Below, piece by piece: positions 37,801-52,800 of a stretch of 64,000 nt of DNA. Position numbers and translations under genes: made by a program. Source of the DNA: Larus michahellis (taxonomy: Eukaryota > Chordata > Aves > Charadriiformes > Laridae); NCBI RefSeq assembly GCF_964199755.1, contig NC_133896.1, positions 89,698,215 to 89,762,214 of the forward strand, written 5' to 3'. Below the pieces are notes generated by a model that ran no database searches, was not told where the DNA came from, and was given only the letters and a program-made list of their open reading frames with translations. The number at the start of each line of letters is the position of its first letter. The stretch's first letter is position 1.

Positions 37801-40800
37801 TGGAGTCTCGACTCGTGGTGAAAACAAACAAGATGATACAAAATCTTGGCTCCACTGAAGTACTGACTTCACTCTGATCAGGTTCCCTCCAAGTACTTTC
37901 CTCCTTCTTAATCCTGGTAGCACCGCAGAGCACATGCAACCGAGCTGGATTTAATTCTGTCTCAGGCAGCCGCGTTTGAATGAGTGAGTAAGGAGCAGTG
38001 GCAGAATCTTTATTGCTGCTATTATGTGAGCCAGAAAGAACACAGCCTGACTCAATTCCCCAGTTGCATTTGCAGAAATAGCAGTTAAAAAGAGTGATAT
38101 TTTTAAACAAGGCTTTATTCTTGTAAGCTGAACAATTCGACACAGAACAGTCTAAGCATGAAAGACTTCAATACTAATTTTATTGTCAGTTTTCAGTTTG
38201 TAAGTTTACTTTAAGGTCCAGGTAGTTGAGATTTTTAACAGACTGGGAGAAGACAGTTGCGATTGCGAGAATGTTAATATATTTGTCGGTTTGTCCCAGG
38301 TATATATTTTCTTTCAACCCTTAAATCTTATTGATTTTGATAATTTTTGAAAGGAAGTGATATTTTAATATACTTAGAACAAATAATTCACTGATATTCT
38401 GGAGTTCACTGATGTTTATGAAATGTATACGTGCCTTGATCTTTGATATTTGGTTTCCAGCAAATCTCTAGGTTTCAGTCATTAAAGGAAGATCATCCTC
38501 TGCCTACTGTTTAAAATATACAAATTGTATCTGAAATTCGTTGCTTTGCCTAAAAGAGTTTTGAAGTTCACTAGCGCCATTTGACAAGGAAATTGCCTTA
38601 GACATTGAGTAAAAGCAAAATATTAATTTCTCATGGAATGTTATTATAACATTTTCTACTGTGCCAGGGAAGATTGTCCTGTATTATCAAAATAAGTACA
38701 AAATGGCATTTTGTATGATATGGTAGCAAAGCTTTCCAGTACTTGCATTTGTGTCAGTTGTGTCAGTATTAGTTTCTTGCTCGTGAAATCACCTGTAATT
38801 TGTAGATTGCAAAGAATGTGAAAAACATTATCAGGTGCTGCAGACTTTTTGACTACAGCCATGCAGGATGGATACAGGGGCATATACTAAGGCAAATTCT
38901 TGAGATCACCTGTTTTAGGATGAAGGACTCAGAATTTGAAAAGTAAGTAAAGAAACAGCCGTTATTTTTCTATGAGAGTAATAAAAACAATAAATGATGG
39001 GGCCTTTGTGATCTTCTGAATGACAGTGGCTGGGGGCTGCTTGCAGCGGCTAATTTGCCAGTTTATCTTCTGTATGCAAGTTGCAGCCTTCAGCCTTTCT
39101 CTGACTAAATGGATGTAATAGTATGCAAAGATAAATAAGTTGTTAATTCATTCCAGAGGGTTGAGTGCTGCATCAGAATTCATCCCAATCAGCTTGATTT
39201 TCAGGATGTGCGTTAAGGTACTAGAGGGACAATGTGGGACTACCCTTGCCTGCAGTCTATGACTGACATTGGGGCTGGGTGTTCATGGCCTCAGACCCAG
39301 GACAGGGTTGAGGAGTCTGCATGGACATGCTGGTGCTAACTCCACTCTGAAAGCTGAACAGAAGAGATAGTGAGCACCCCCGAGGCTCTTCCAGAGGAAG
39401 AAGTAGTGAAAAGAGGAAGGGATTTCCATATTCTGCTCGTAAGAGGTGTTAGGACAGCCTGTTGCTTGACCCCTTTGGTTTCTTTGGCTGACCTAGAATA
39501 TGAAGATCTTTTTGAAATATTATTCAGCAGAACCAATGTATCATGAGGACAAAATGTGTGTGCAGGACATACATACAAGAGCCAGGAGCCCCTCCCTTTC
39601 ACAGATGATTTGAAATTGTTGACTTCTGAATGAGAAAGTGGTTCCCCACTCCTGATGAGATCAGTGAGTGGAGAAAGCCAAGAGCCATTGCCTCTCACTG
39701 GAAAAAAGATCCTGCTAAGCAGGTGACTAGTGAAATCTTGCCTTTGAGGAAGGCAACAGCTCTCATCAGCTCTGTTTCATGCTTTTACTGAATTTCTGCA
39801 AGTGGTTTGAATATGACTGGGGGTTTTTTGCCCACGACGTAGAGGAATGCTGTTATTTGAAATAAAATGGTACCATGGCACATCTTTACATCCGGTGCAT
39901 CTTGAGGAGGCAAACAGGGAAATGTTGTATCATGGATACTATGATCTACTCCCTCTACCCTTAGCACCGTTTTCATGTGAAGTGATGCGGTGAAAAGGAA
40001 ACTCAGAGGCTGCCTCCAAATAGGGTGAAGCCAGAAAGCAAGGAGTGGCTTGATTCAGTGACCTAGTCCTCTAGGCCTGGCAGTTGGTTCACCAGGAACC
40101 TCAGAAGAAACACTTAACCTTTTAGGGCTGTAGTTCACACACCTACATAAGGGAATAATACTTGCTTACCCCAGAGGTATGTTATGAACCTTGATTAATG
40201 TTTATATAGCATTTGCAAACTAAATTGCTCTGCTCTTCAATGGCAAAAAAATGGCTAAGTATTAATAACGGGAGTCCATATGTGCTTCAGGTGTGACGGA
40301 TACAGTGCCCCTACTAGTTTGTGCTGGCAGAAGCTGTAGCAGAGCCTACTTTCTCAGAGCAGAGTTGTGGGGATGGGAAGTAGCTGGAGCTTATCTGCAG
40401 TAGGGGTTGCAGGAAGAAGGATGGGCTACGCATGATGGGGTAGGAGAGTACATATCCAAAGAGCATCTGGAATACTTCTTCAGTATCTTTGCTGACAGGC
40501 TGTGAAATTATGCTTATAAGGCACTGTGATGGAAATGTTGAAAGAGACCAAGTGACAACAGTGCCTGTGAATTGATGCCAATGACATGCAGGGAGATCAG
40601 CTACACACTGCCTAAAACCAACATGAATCTGCTAGCTGCAGTATGTAGTCCAAAGGTGATCAAAAGAGACTTCAGGGCTTGGGATGGTTGGTAAGGCAAT
40701 CTGGAGCACAGGTCATTTTTTTTCCCCTCCTGCCAGTTGCGGGCAGTGACATTGGAAGAAACAAATGGGCCCAGAAACACACAGGAACAGATGGGCCCAG

Positions 40801-43800
40801 AAACATACATGGCTCCATGGCTGGTGTCACCCCAACAATTTTGGATTTTTCGATAATGGGATGGCCTACACAGCACCAGGCTTGCTGGCATCAGATGGGA
40901 TTGACCTTTCTCAAAGGGGGAAGAGGGTCTTTGCTCACAAGCTAGCAGGACCCATTGATAGAGTTTTAAACTGGGCTTGAGGGCAGAGGGTGATAATATC
41001 AGGCTTGCCTGTGACAACCTGTGGGACAACAGGCAATGGTTAGAGGGATGGGGTGCTAGCAAGGGCCCTCAGCCTGTTGCTCTGAGATTTGCTGGCTACA
41101 CTGGAGTCCACTTGAAGTCTTACGGAAATGAGCCACAAGCTGCTGAATAGGAACCGACAGGTAAGCACCACTGAAATACCCCAAAGGAATTAAGGGATGT
41201 TCCTCTAAGAAGGTGACACAACCAACAGCTCAGCTGAAGGGCCTCTACAGCAATGCACGCAGCATGGACAACAAACAGGAGTGGGAAGCCACCGTGCTGC
41301 TGGAAAGCTACAACCTTGTTGCCATTACTGAAACTTGGTGGGATGAATCCTATGACTGGAGCGCAGCTGTTCACAAGGGACAGGTGAGGAAGGAGGGACA
41401 GAGGCGTTGCCCTCTACATCAAGAAATGGATAGAGTGTGAAGAGCTGTCTCTGAAGAATAGCCACGAGACACGCCTGCGGGATGGGATGTCATCCAGAGG
41501 GACCTGGACAGGCTTGAGAAGCGGGCCAGCGTCAACTTCATGAAGTTCAAAGACGCCAAGTGCTACGTCCTGTACCTGGGTTTGGACAACCCCTGGTATC
41601 AATACACGCTGGGGGATGAAGGAATTCATAGCAGCCCTGTGGAGAAGGACTTGGGGGAACTGGTGGATGAAAAGCCAGCAATGTGTGCTCACAGGCCAGA
41701 AAGCTGCACCAAAAGAAGTGTGGCCAGCAGGTCAAGAGAGTTGATTCTGCCCCTCTACTCCAGACTGGTAAGACCCCACCTGTAATAGCGCGTCCAGTTC
41801 TGGAGCCCCTAGCATAGGAAAGACATGGACCTGTTGGAGTCGGTCCAGAGGAGGGCCACAAAAATGATCAGAGGGCTGGAGCACCGCTCCTATGGGGACA
41901 GGCTGAGAGAGTTGGGGTTGTTCAGCCTGGAGAAGAGAAGGCTCCGGGGGGACCTTATTGTGGCCTTTCAATACTTCAAGGGGGCTTATAACAAAGATGG
42001 GGACAAACTTTTTAGCAGGGCCTGTAGTGATAAGACAAGGGGTAATGGTTTTAAACTAAAAGAAGGTAGATTCAGAATGGATATAGAGAAGAAATTTTTT
42101 ACAATGAGGATGGTGAAACACTGTCCCATGTTGCCCAGAGAGGTGCTAGATGACCCATCACTGGAAATATTCGAGGTCAGGTTGGACAAGGCTCTGAGCA
42201 ACCTGATCTAGTTGAAGTTGTCCCTGCTTGTGGCAGGGGGGTTGGACTAGATGGCCTTTAAACGTCCCTTCCAACCCAAAATATTCTGTGATCCTATGAT
42301 TCTACATGCTCTGTTTCCAAAAAATATTTAGTGTCTTCTGATTTTGAATTACTTTCTGTGGATTTTGGAGTCTATTAAATTCATCAGGAAATACTACTGG
42401 AGATACTATTTGCTGGATGAGGACCTAAAAAAAATAAAGAAGCAAATTAGGATGGTACTTTATTGCTTGAGGATTTTTGTTTGGATGTTTTATTTGGATA
42501 TTTTTTTCATTGTGAGCAACTTCCAAAATAATTTTTGTCAGTTAATATTGCCTGGCTACACTATTTCACTTTGTGTATTTTTTCTGGTTGGGATACCTTC
42601 CAGAATTAGATATCAACAAAACCAATTAAATAATTTGGTACAGGCAATTATAGAACAGAAGCAATACTCTTCTAAAGCAGGCAATCAAAAAACCAAAATG
42701 ATCCTTTATTTGAAAATAAACCTTGTGTTTGGCATTGCAATCTGAAAGGTAATAAATCTATAAAAATGTTACTACATCTCATCAGTGCTGAATAATAAAA
42801 AAGAACACAAATTTTCATTCTGGGGGTTTAAAGCTCCAAAATGATGAAGTTTCATCAGAAAAACTTCTGAAGCTTAACAAATAAAAATAATGGTACCAAG
42901 TCACCTCTGTATGAAACAACAGAATATCAGAAATAATAAAGAGATAAAATGTAACATTTATTTTATTTTCATACTGATGGAATAATACACAAATGACTTC
43001 TGAAGCAGCCAATTGAATTTGAGAATGTTTAAATATATCCAAATTATACCTGAATTTCTTATCATGGATGAATCTTAAAGCAACTGAAGGTGTACTCTCT
43101 TCTCAAAGTCCAAGTTGCAAGTTAATAAGGTTAATAATATGTTTTAGGAGGACATTAGTGCCCTAGTCAAAGGAATAAAATGTTTTTATTTTGAAAGTGT
43201 GGTTAAAATCATGGGTCAAATTCACTTCTGTCCTGGTAGTTTTGCACTGATCCAGTTAAATCTCAAGGACAACATGAAACAGATGAGTGTACTCTGCTCC
43301 TCTGTCTGCGCATTTATTAATGTACAAAAGCTATACATCCTGTTATCATCATGCCCTAAAAGAACATTGTCCAACAAAGTGACTTAGGTCATATTGACTG
43401 TTTATTTTATCTTTATCATAGGTGGTTGGGGAGCCATGGCCAAGCCAAGAAATTTGAATCTAAATGTCCTCTGCTATTTCAGGTATATCTATGTCTCCCT
43501 CTGGGTTCCTGATAAATTGGTCAACGACAATAATTTTTTTTTTTGCATGTTTGGAACCTTTTTGAGTCACTTGACCACTCCAAAAATCTACACTGCTGAC
43601 AGTAGCAATAATGGCTAAGAAACTGGAAAAACCCAAAGTGGACAGCAAAAAATCTGACCAAAACAGGGCTTCCTCCAAGTATTTAGATTCTCCAAATCAC
43701 CATCCATGAAATTCCTTGACAAAAATCAATAATCCCTATGCTTCTAACATGGTTTTTTAGCCTGTTTAGGGCAGATATGCAGGCAGGTGAAGTAAATGCT

Positions 43801-46800
43801 AACAGTCTTTTTAGACCGTTTAGATGTATCTATCCCCCTTTCCTCCCACTCATCTCCCCTCCTTGGGCGAAAGATTGGAGTGTCATATTCCAAATCCAGC
43901 AGTGTAAAATGTTCTTTTCATCAGAAATAATTTTTCTTCTATTTTTGAGGTTGCTGGTGAGGTTTCTGTATATCCAAAGTGCCTCTGCTTCAAAGCTGTG
44001 GGTCCAGGAACGTTCTAGAGCGTAAGATGCTCAGCTAGCTGCTAGGCCATGTTTCTTTGACATGAATGTCTATCACATTTCTCTGGACAGTATATCTTTC
44101 ATAGCATGTGGCTGTGACTTTTATAGAAAATTTATCTTATTTGGTAGGGCTCTTGCTGTCCTTCAGGTTTCTAGTTTAGAATTGCAGCGTAATATAATCC
44201 ACTTAAAATGCTTCTTTTTGCATTGATCTAGAAAAAACCCCAAAACAATATTGTTCTTTGGACCCAGTTCTGCGGCAGCTTTTCTTCCTGCAGGCCCTTC
44301 ACAATGTGGTCTACTGATTTCTGCTTTTGGACTCTGCAGCTGTTTCTGATTCAAGCCAGAGCCTGTTGAATATTTGCCTTGGATTGATTAACAAACATTT
44401 TTTCCCATAATCCTGTTACGGTTGTTCTGGGACACAGTGTTGAGTCTCTCAATTAACTTTAATGGACTTTGGATAAGTCCCGTAATTATTAAGAGGGCTT
44501 TTTCTGTCAAGATCCTGACATAAGGTACTGCCCATACGTATCTTTTGGGCTGGGGACACTTAACTATGTAGTCGGGGGAAAATATTCATTTTCAGAGGTG
44601 TGTTTTGGACCCACAGACTCTGCCAGAGCACGCTGTTTGCACTCATAGCATTTCTTTCAGATAGGCCAGCCCAACTCCAGAGACACAGGGCAATTGTATT
44701 ACCTCGCCAAAAGGATATTAAAAATTTTCGGAAAAAAAACCCCAGAAGTCTAACAGTTCTGAAACCCAATCTCTGCTAGGAAGAAGTAAACCCTTTTAGG
44801 ATAGACCTTCCATCTAAAGATTTACTTGATTAAGTGGAAAATATAACTCTCCTTACAACTGGATCCCAGGACTTCAGCCTTTAGGCTTTCATACTTGGGC
44901 AGTCTTGATCATCTAGTCCTAATGGTCAGGAAAGTTATTCAGGTTTCATATGAGGGCTACATTCTCCAGTTTTGTGGGAAAAACCACCCATGAAATATAT
45001 TTCTCTCTATTGTCTTAACATCCCAATGATGTCCTGAACTTATTGCAGCCAGGCAATACAGATCTTCATTATTAGATAGATGACTGAAAACACAGACTCA
45101 AAAACCATCTGACTTCTTCCTATATGCCATAACTGGATTTAATTTAAAAATCAGAGAAAGAAAAGGGATATGGTAGCAATTTTTAAATATTGAACTTAAA
45201 AGCTTTTTCTTAAAAGTCACATGCTCAAGACGAAGCTGTCCCTAGGCACCTTTAATGTACTCATGTGGCAGTTATGCAGCAAATAACTCAAGGTTATTTT
45301 CTTTGGCAGCAATTTCAGAGCAAATCTTTGTGTAAAGAATGATTTCTTTTCCTTGAACAATGGACTGGATTCATAAAAAGTATAATGGGTACATTTGTTT
45401 GTTTTTCATTTTTAACAATTAGGAGGTATTCGTATGTGTGTAAAAATAGAAAGTAGGAAAATAATGAATAGTTGTACTTATAATTAGCATATTTTGATAC
45501 TTAGGAAACCAGAAACCATTTCTATGCTTATTAAATGTGCATTGTCAGCTTCAATTTTTTGAAAATTACTAACTAAAAAAATAATTTCAGATGAAGTGTT
45601 GCTTAAGAAATATATGCTGAAATTAAAAGTAAACCCAGACTATAAAATGTATAGAATAACACTTAGCTTTCTTGTGCTTAGAATCATTGAATGGTTTGGA
45701 TTGGAAGGGGCGGTTAAAGGTCATCTAGCCCAATCCCCCTGTAATAAGCAGGGACATCTTCAACCAGATCAGGTTGCTAAGAGCCTTGTCCAACCTGACC
45801 TTGAATGTTTCCAGGGATGGGGCATCTACCATCTCCCTGGGCAACTAGTTCCAGTGTTTCACCACCCTCATCGTAAAAAATTTCTTCTCTGTATCCAGTA
45901 TGAATCTACCCTCTTTTAGTTTAAAACCCCTTGTCCTACAACTGCAGGCCCTGGTAAAAAGTCTCTCCCCATCTTTCTTGTAAGATCCATAAGATCTTAC
46001 AAGCTTGTTTGGGTAATAGCCTTATCAGCACTGAGATACGTGCTAACCGTCTAGCTTTTAAGTAAAACCTGTGCACAGATCTCCCATTGTGGATCTGGGT
46101 AGTGCAGCTATATTCATGGCACTGATTCAAGGCTGCACAGGGCTGGATGCTTCAGCCTATCAGAGTCAAAACTAGTGCCAAAGTTAATGTAGTTGGGATC
46201 TGTGTGCTCTGAAAGATGGTGTGTTTGCACGAACAGGGCTTCAGACAGGGTCTGATTCAGTGCCCCTTGAATGTAATTAATATATTTTCTTTGTTTTCAA
46301 CTGGTTTCACTCCAGTCTGTCCATCTTGATGATGAACAAATTTAAGCAGGCATAGAGCACAAGCAGATAATGGAATATTTTTTTCAGGTGATAACCTATG
46401 AATTGGTTTGGGTCATATAAATAAGGAAATCAATAGGGAAGTCATGGAAATAAATAGGGAAATCATTTAATGACAGGAATGGCAAGGCGGTCAAAGGCTA
46501 ACTTAAAATACCTGAGGCTCGTTGCCGTTTCTAGTAAGTGAAAAGATATTAACATATCCAGAGAGCAAGCAGATGAGGACCATAATTTAGGATTTCTGAA
46601 TCACCCTATTGTAGTACGTGTTCCCCTCCTTCCTTCTATAGAGAAGTATGGAAGAGATTGGTGTCAGTGTTTAAAACTGGTCTTTGGGAATACATTCCTT
46701 GGTCAATAAACTTATGAAAGAAAACTAATCATTGTGATGATTAGGATCAATAATTTGTTTTTTAAGGCATATTAACATAGATCAATCAAGAATGGTGCTA

Positions 46801-49800
46801 CGTAGTTTGTGTTCTCTTCATATGCCTAGAGAAGGGCAATAGCAAGTCTCCTATTGATTTTTATCATGAAAACAGGCTCTGGCCCAATTTTAACAGCTGC
46901 TGCAAAGACCAACTCAGTCTCCATTCATTACCTACCCGATTGTATCCTGCCCCTTCTGTAAGGATGTAGTTAATGCTGTGCAAAGCACGATGGTGATCCT
47001 TGCCTATTCATGGGGACCCTGTGTAAGAAGCTGGAGTATAAAGAACAGAGGGCAAAAGTGCAATTCTGAACCAGTAATTAGTTCTGTATTTCTGCTTGTT
47101 TATTAAATGGGATTGACTTTCCAGCCTTGATATATGCAGATCCATGATAAGCCATTTTGCTCAAAACAGCAGAAATTGCCCGTGAGTAACAGTAGAAAGT
47201 TCCTAGGGGAAGGAATGCAACTGTTTTCATGTGACAGAAAACAAAGTAGCTGGTGGGTTCCTGAAAACTGTCACTAATGTAGGATAATAACTGAAGAGTG
47301 TTTCTGCTCTATAGTAAGGCCATGGTAATTTGTGTATGTATCTGTTTTTTGTTTTAAATTGGGGTTTTTTGGTAGATCAAAAACTGAGCTATAAACAAGG
47401 GAGAATTTCAGACATTCCTAAAATGTGACAAAGCATCATTCCTGATGCTGAGATTTACTATTAACCTGATCTTTCTCATGACACTTTCATAAAATAGAAC
47501 TGTCAGTCCCCAAATAATGCAATCACACAAACATTTTTGAAGCCTTCCTTTTATTTTGAATGTATGCATGGATAGTTTGTTCAAAGTGGAACTGAATCTC
47601 TCCATTTTATTATATATGTTTCTATCGCACTTCCCATATGTCACAGTACTGTCTGTATATTCGTTCTGTATTTCCATATGTACAACTCACAGCTAACATA
47701 ATCTTAATCCCTTTAAAATTTCCTTGAAAATAAATTCACAGATAATCCTCACCCACTAGTAAGACACAAAGAGAAGGCTCGAGGGGAAATAGGATGTGAG
47801 GGAATTGCTGGGGAAAAGAAGTGAAGTCCTCCATGAATTATGCATATACCCATGGCTTACATGCATCAAAACCAGGTGTGTGGTTTATTGTGATAACCAG
47901 GATAGCCCCATGGGTTGGGTAGGATTATAATTCAATTGTTTCATATGGGAAACTGAGGCAAGAGGCAAGTCAATGACTTCCCAAGTTTATGAAGTAAATT
48001 TAATATTGTGATCGGGAATTCCTGTCTTCCAGTACCTCACAAAAGTGATGGAATGATAATGATCTTAGCAGATAATCATGCCTCCACACTTTGCCACACA
48101 ACTCAAAGAACAGAGAGGAAAACAGGGTATGTTACACTGCAGGTCTCTCTTCTTATCCCAAATGGAATTTGCCAAATGGCTAACCACGTTCTCTTTATCA
48201 CAGAAATGGTCCCATAAATTGCAAGTGGGATTTCCCCTCCTCACCCCCCATGATGATGAAAGTGGTGGATTATAAATGGGTGGTATTTGTCTTTCTTTTG
48301 TAAGACTATGAGGCTCTCCGAAAGGGTTCATGTCCCAAAGATGTCTGGGGACAGTACTGAGCAGAAATAGGACTTATTTTCTTATATTGTCAAAGTCAAA
48401 ACCATAACGCAGCTTCACATTGGGTGCTCTCATTTCCAGGATGTTGGAAAATTGGGGGGGGGAAGCAAAAAAAAAAAGCCACAATCATGATTCAAAGGAT
48501 GGTGTGGATGCTTTAGATCTTATTGTTAGCAGAGATCTTATTGTTAGCAGATAGCCTGTTTAGCCTTTGAAAAGGGAGTTAAAGAGGTGACTACATCATA
48601 TGGTGTAGTGTCTTCACTAGACAGACAAATTCAAATGAAAAAATAAGGTAATCAATTCTTCTGTTATTAGTCCTTGGAACAAATTCATCAGGACTAACTA
48701 GATGCATTTTTGTCAGACATGCTTTAAACCAAATACAGGTTTTGTTGTATTTAGAGAATAATTATGGGGCTAAACGCAAAGGAAGTTGAAAGAAACTTAG
48801 TTGCCTGTGATACACAAGATGTTCTGATGGTATCATTTTGGCTTTAAACTTTATGGATCCTCTTTAGGCAACAGAATTTGAATCTTCATTTTAAAAACTA
48901 GATCTTTCTCGGTTTCGCGATTAGGAAGATGAAACACGAGCATGAGTCACAGCAGTGTTTTCTGAAGGGGATTGGAGATAAATCCCACAATAACTTGTGA
49001 TAAACTGGTCTTGGATTCTCTAACAAACTGTTGTTCTGAAAGGTGAAATCTGCTCATTTTTTCCAAGCGTATGGATACAATCTGAGGATGGCAAGTGTAT
49101 ACAGTATTAACAGCTTCACTGCTGATCAGGGGAAATATCCAAAAAGTGAACGCTTGCAATCAAAGATTAATTTCAAAGCTGTAGAAGTTAATACCATGTG
49201 GAAATGACTTCTAATTGCAAAGTGAGGTTCCCATTTAATCCAGATGAAGCTGCTGCAAATTTTCCAGCCTGCTATAAAATCCAGACAACTTGCGACAGAG
49301 TTTAGGTATGACTTACCATAATTCCATACACTGGAATTTGTTTAAGACTATCATAATATTCTTATATTATTAGGAGAGAAAAGTCCTTGTGCAGATATAT
49401 TAAAATTCATGTTCATGTAGATGGCCAAGTAAATGGTACTGTATGTAGGATTTAAATGATATTATGCAGACAACTTGCATACTATAGACAATCTTGGGCA
49501 GAGGAAAGAGAACAAAGAAAAATGTAGTGGGAAGTTAGAAAATAAAGATTTCACTGCTTATTTGTTTTTCACAATCTTTTACATACTATGTGTCTAAAGA
49601 TTTAGTAAATTTCCTATTTCTTCAATTCACTACAAATACGATCTAGAATAGCTGTGTTCTCTCTTTTTCTAGGCCGTGGAACCATTACTGTGTCAGAAAC
49701 TCTAAGGTGATTGATTATAAAGAATTTCTGAAGAATTTTGGCATAAGTACAGACACAGTTAAAGTAAAAAGCACAGAAAATGAAGTTTGAGGAAGTGCTC

Positions 49801-52800
49801 AGAAAAGGAGTAGAAACTTGGGTCCTTTTCCTCTTTCCAATTATAACAATCAGAGTATTTCTGTTGAACTTGATGAAGCCAGTTTGCAATTTTGTAGGAT
49901 ATTGATAGCCTCTGATACAGAGGCTAACTAGGTCACTGGGACAAAGAAAGCCAGTTTCCTTTGGCCTGGGAAGTTCTACCAACTGTGTGTGAAAACTGCA
50001 TTTAAAATCAAAAGGTGACACATTACATGGGCCAAAAAATAAAATCACCATTACAAGCTCATATACCCCAGATAAAGAATTTGTTGCTGCAATTTGGAAT
50101 CTTGTAGCATTTAGAAAAGACAGTTTCCACCAAGTATTCAATCATACTGAACTTCGCAGCTAATCTTTGTAACAAAGAACTTACACTCTAAGACAGTGAC
50201 AAAATGGTGAACTTGGACAGGTTGGGGAGGTCAAGGTGACTGTAAGACATTTTTTGTCAGCATGACAGTAGTTTCAAGCATAGCAGCAACCTAACTTATT
50301 GGAGTGTTGGGACTGTCTTTGTAGGCATCAACTTAAAGAAGGATTTTTAAGAAGGATTGATGGTCAGGAATTAAGTCAGTTTGTGAATGTGTATGGGCAG
50401 GTCCTCTCAAATATAAGGGTCAGCATAAGAGTAGGTACAAAACATATCGGTTTGAAATTGCAAGAACCAGGCAGTCGAAGGTGGCACAAGGTCTTGTTTC
50501 TGAGTGAAAGGTGACTGGTGTGGAGGACATGGGCCATGGAGACTCTTAAAATGAAAGCATTATCTTATGTTTGTTGTCTAGGGAAGGAAGAGTCATTGAT
50601 AAGAGCAGGATATGGTTGTTTTCCTCAAAGTCAGAAGAAGCGTGTTTCAGTAATTCAGTTATTGGATGAATGGAGGCAGTGAAGAAATTTGACCCTGTAC
50701 ATGTATTAAAATAGTTGTGTTTGAGACATTATACAGCAAACATCCACCAGATTTACCCATAATGTGAACGTGAGGATCTATGGAGAAGTGAGTTTAAGGA
50801 GGTGCTCAAGTTAAGATAGTAAGAAAGGCCCTTCCGGTACATTTAAAAATAATATAAATCTGTTTGCATATCTTAAAATTTAATTTAGTGCACTTAAAAT
50901 ATTTTCTCCATCACATGTGTAGACATATGATATTTTGGCAGTTGTATTTTTCATAAGTGTGAGACTAACTGCTAATTAATTTTTAATTTATTTTTGTTTA
51001 AAAAGAAACATTTAAACTTACATTTGCTGAAGAATGCCAGTAAAGACTTACCTGTACTTCGCCAGCTAAAGAGCATTAGCTTCAAACATTGTGTCTTTCA
51101 TTTCTACTACTCAAAATTTAGCACTTCACTAAGAGAATTACAGAAGAATAGAAAGATCTATCCTGGTCTAGAAAAGAGAAGCCAGCAGCCCAGAAGTTTG
51201 AATTATGATTATCCTCTTCCTGACAAAAAGTCTTCCCTTGGGTGGTAGGAATTATTTTTGAACCAATTTTGAATAGATGGCCTGATGTTCAAAGGCTGTG
51301 AATACCAACAGTTCACATCATTGGCTTCAGAAGGATCAGAAGTAGCTGAACTCTTTTGAAATCATCAAGTCAGAATATCTAGTATTTTAATAATACTTTT
51401 TCTTCTCACCATTTTACATGACCATAGTGTGACTATATAGAGGTTTGTAAGTTTGTGCAGTACTATCAAAGATTGTTTTGAAACCATTACTAGAAGTAAA
51501 TATAACTACCAAAAATAGAGTGATTTTTTTTCCCAAGTAGGGTATTGAAATTGTGGAGAAATAATCTTACGAATTAAGGCTCTTCCTTCTTCCTAGTACA
51601 TGCTGTACCTAGCATTGTGCCTGATTACTGGGTCCAGCTCTGGAGCCCTCAGCACAGGAAGGACATGGACCTGTTGGAGCGGGTCCAGAGGAGGGACACA
51701 AAGAAGATCAGAGGGCTGAAGCACCTCTCCTATGAAGACAGGCTGAGAGAGTTGGGGTTGTTCAGCCTCGAGAAGAAAAGGCTCCAGGGAGACCTTATAG
51801 TGGCCTTCCAGTACCTGAAGGGGGCCTATGAGAAAGCTGGGGAGGGACTCTTTGCAAGGGCATGTAGCGATAGGACGAGGGCCAATGGCTTTAAACTAGA
51901 TCAGGGTAGGTTTAGATTAGGCATTAGGAAGAAGTTCTTTACTGTGAGGGTGGTGAGACACTGGCACAGGTTGCCCAGAGAGGTGGTGGAGGCCCCATCC
52001 CTGGAGACATTCAAGGCCAGGCTTGATGAGGCTCTGAGCAACCTGATCTAGTTGAAGATGTCCCTGCTTACTGCAGGGGGGTGGGACTAGATGACCTTTA
52101 AAGGCCCCTTCCAACCCAACACGTTCTATGACTCTATGATTAACCCTCTTACTTTAACCATTCAGTTAATGGGGCTTGGGACACAACCTCCACACTCATT
52201 CCACCATAGGATGCCTCAGACATTCAGAGACCTCAGTTGTGGTGTGTTCCTGCAGCCCTACTGTGCTCACGTGTCTTGACTTCACCTCTTGCCCTCTGAT
52301 TCCAAGTTTCATCTCTTTCACCCACCCGCTTTGAAAAGTGGAGCCTCATCCAAGTAAAGTAGTTACAAAAAAAATTATCACTCAACATTGGTCTAAAAAT
52401 AGATTTAAAAATCATCCAGGTAAATGAGTGGTAACCTTGCTTGTTAATTTCTGAGGTGCAAAACTGAGTGATATTTGTTTAATAAATATTAGTACCCAAC
52501 CAAACCTAAATTGAAATAGGGGAGTTCTAAATGGAATTGAGCATTCACATAAGTTTCAAAAATTTAAGTAATAAAAAGTATAGTTTTATTTAAATAGGAA
52601 GGAAAATCTGTGTTCGGCAAGCCACTGAGAGCGTGCAAGGAACACTGGAGAGCATACCCTAAGCACGGAGTAGTCACACCTTGGTATCCTTTTCCATACA
52701 GAACAACAGAGCTGCTATGTTCTGAATCAAATATAACACATCTGTAGCAGAATGGTTATCCCAAAGAGTGTACATGCCAACTGCATACTAAGTAGAGCAG

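Larger units (their letters stand above)
38943..49672 (+). other. EFCAB6 intron 6
   Basis: 10.7 kb. Contains two CR1 pieces (about 40540-42306 and 45680-45987), MIR-like remnants (40110-40225 and 47930-48042) and an 18-bp tandem duplication (48515-48550). No other exon recognised. Confidence 0.7.

Noticed and set aside
37724..38143. 139-codon minus-strand open frame
   Set aside because: No family resemblance, in intron 5, no promoter context.
42344..42745. 133-codon hydrophobic open frame after the CR1
   Set aside because: A/T-rich sequence translating to Ile/Leu/Lys-rich text; no known family and no splice context.
49614..50141. 175-codon minus-strand open frame
   Set aside because: It overlaps EFCAB6 exon 7 in antisense and has no recognisable domain; the + strand exon explains the conservation seen.
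51143..51248. Candidate missing EFCAB6 linker exon after gagaattacag
   Set aside because: Its only nearby donor gives the wrong phase for exon 55338, and the similarity to the human linker is no better than chance.
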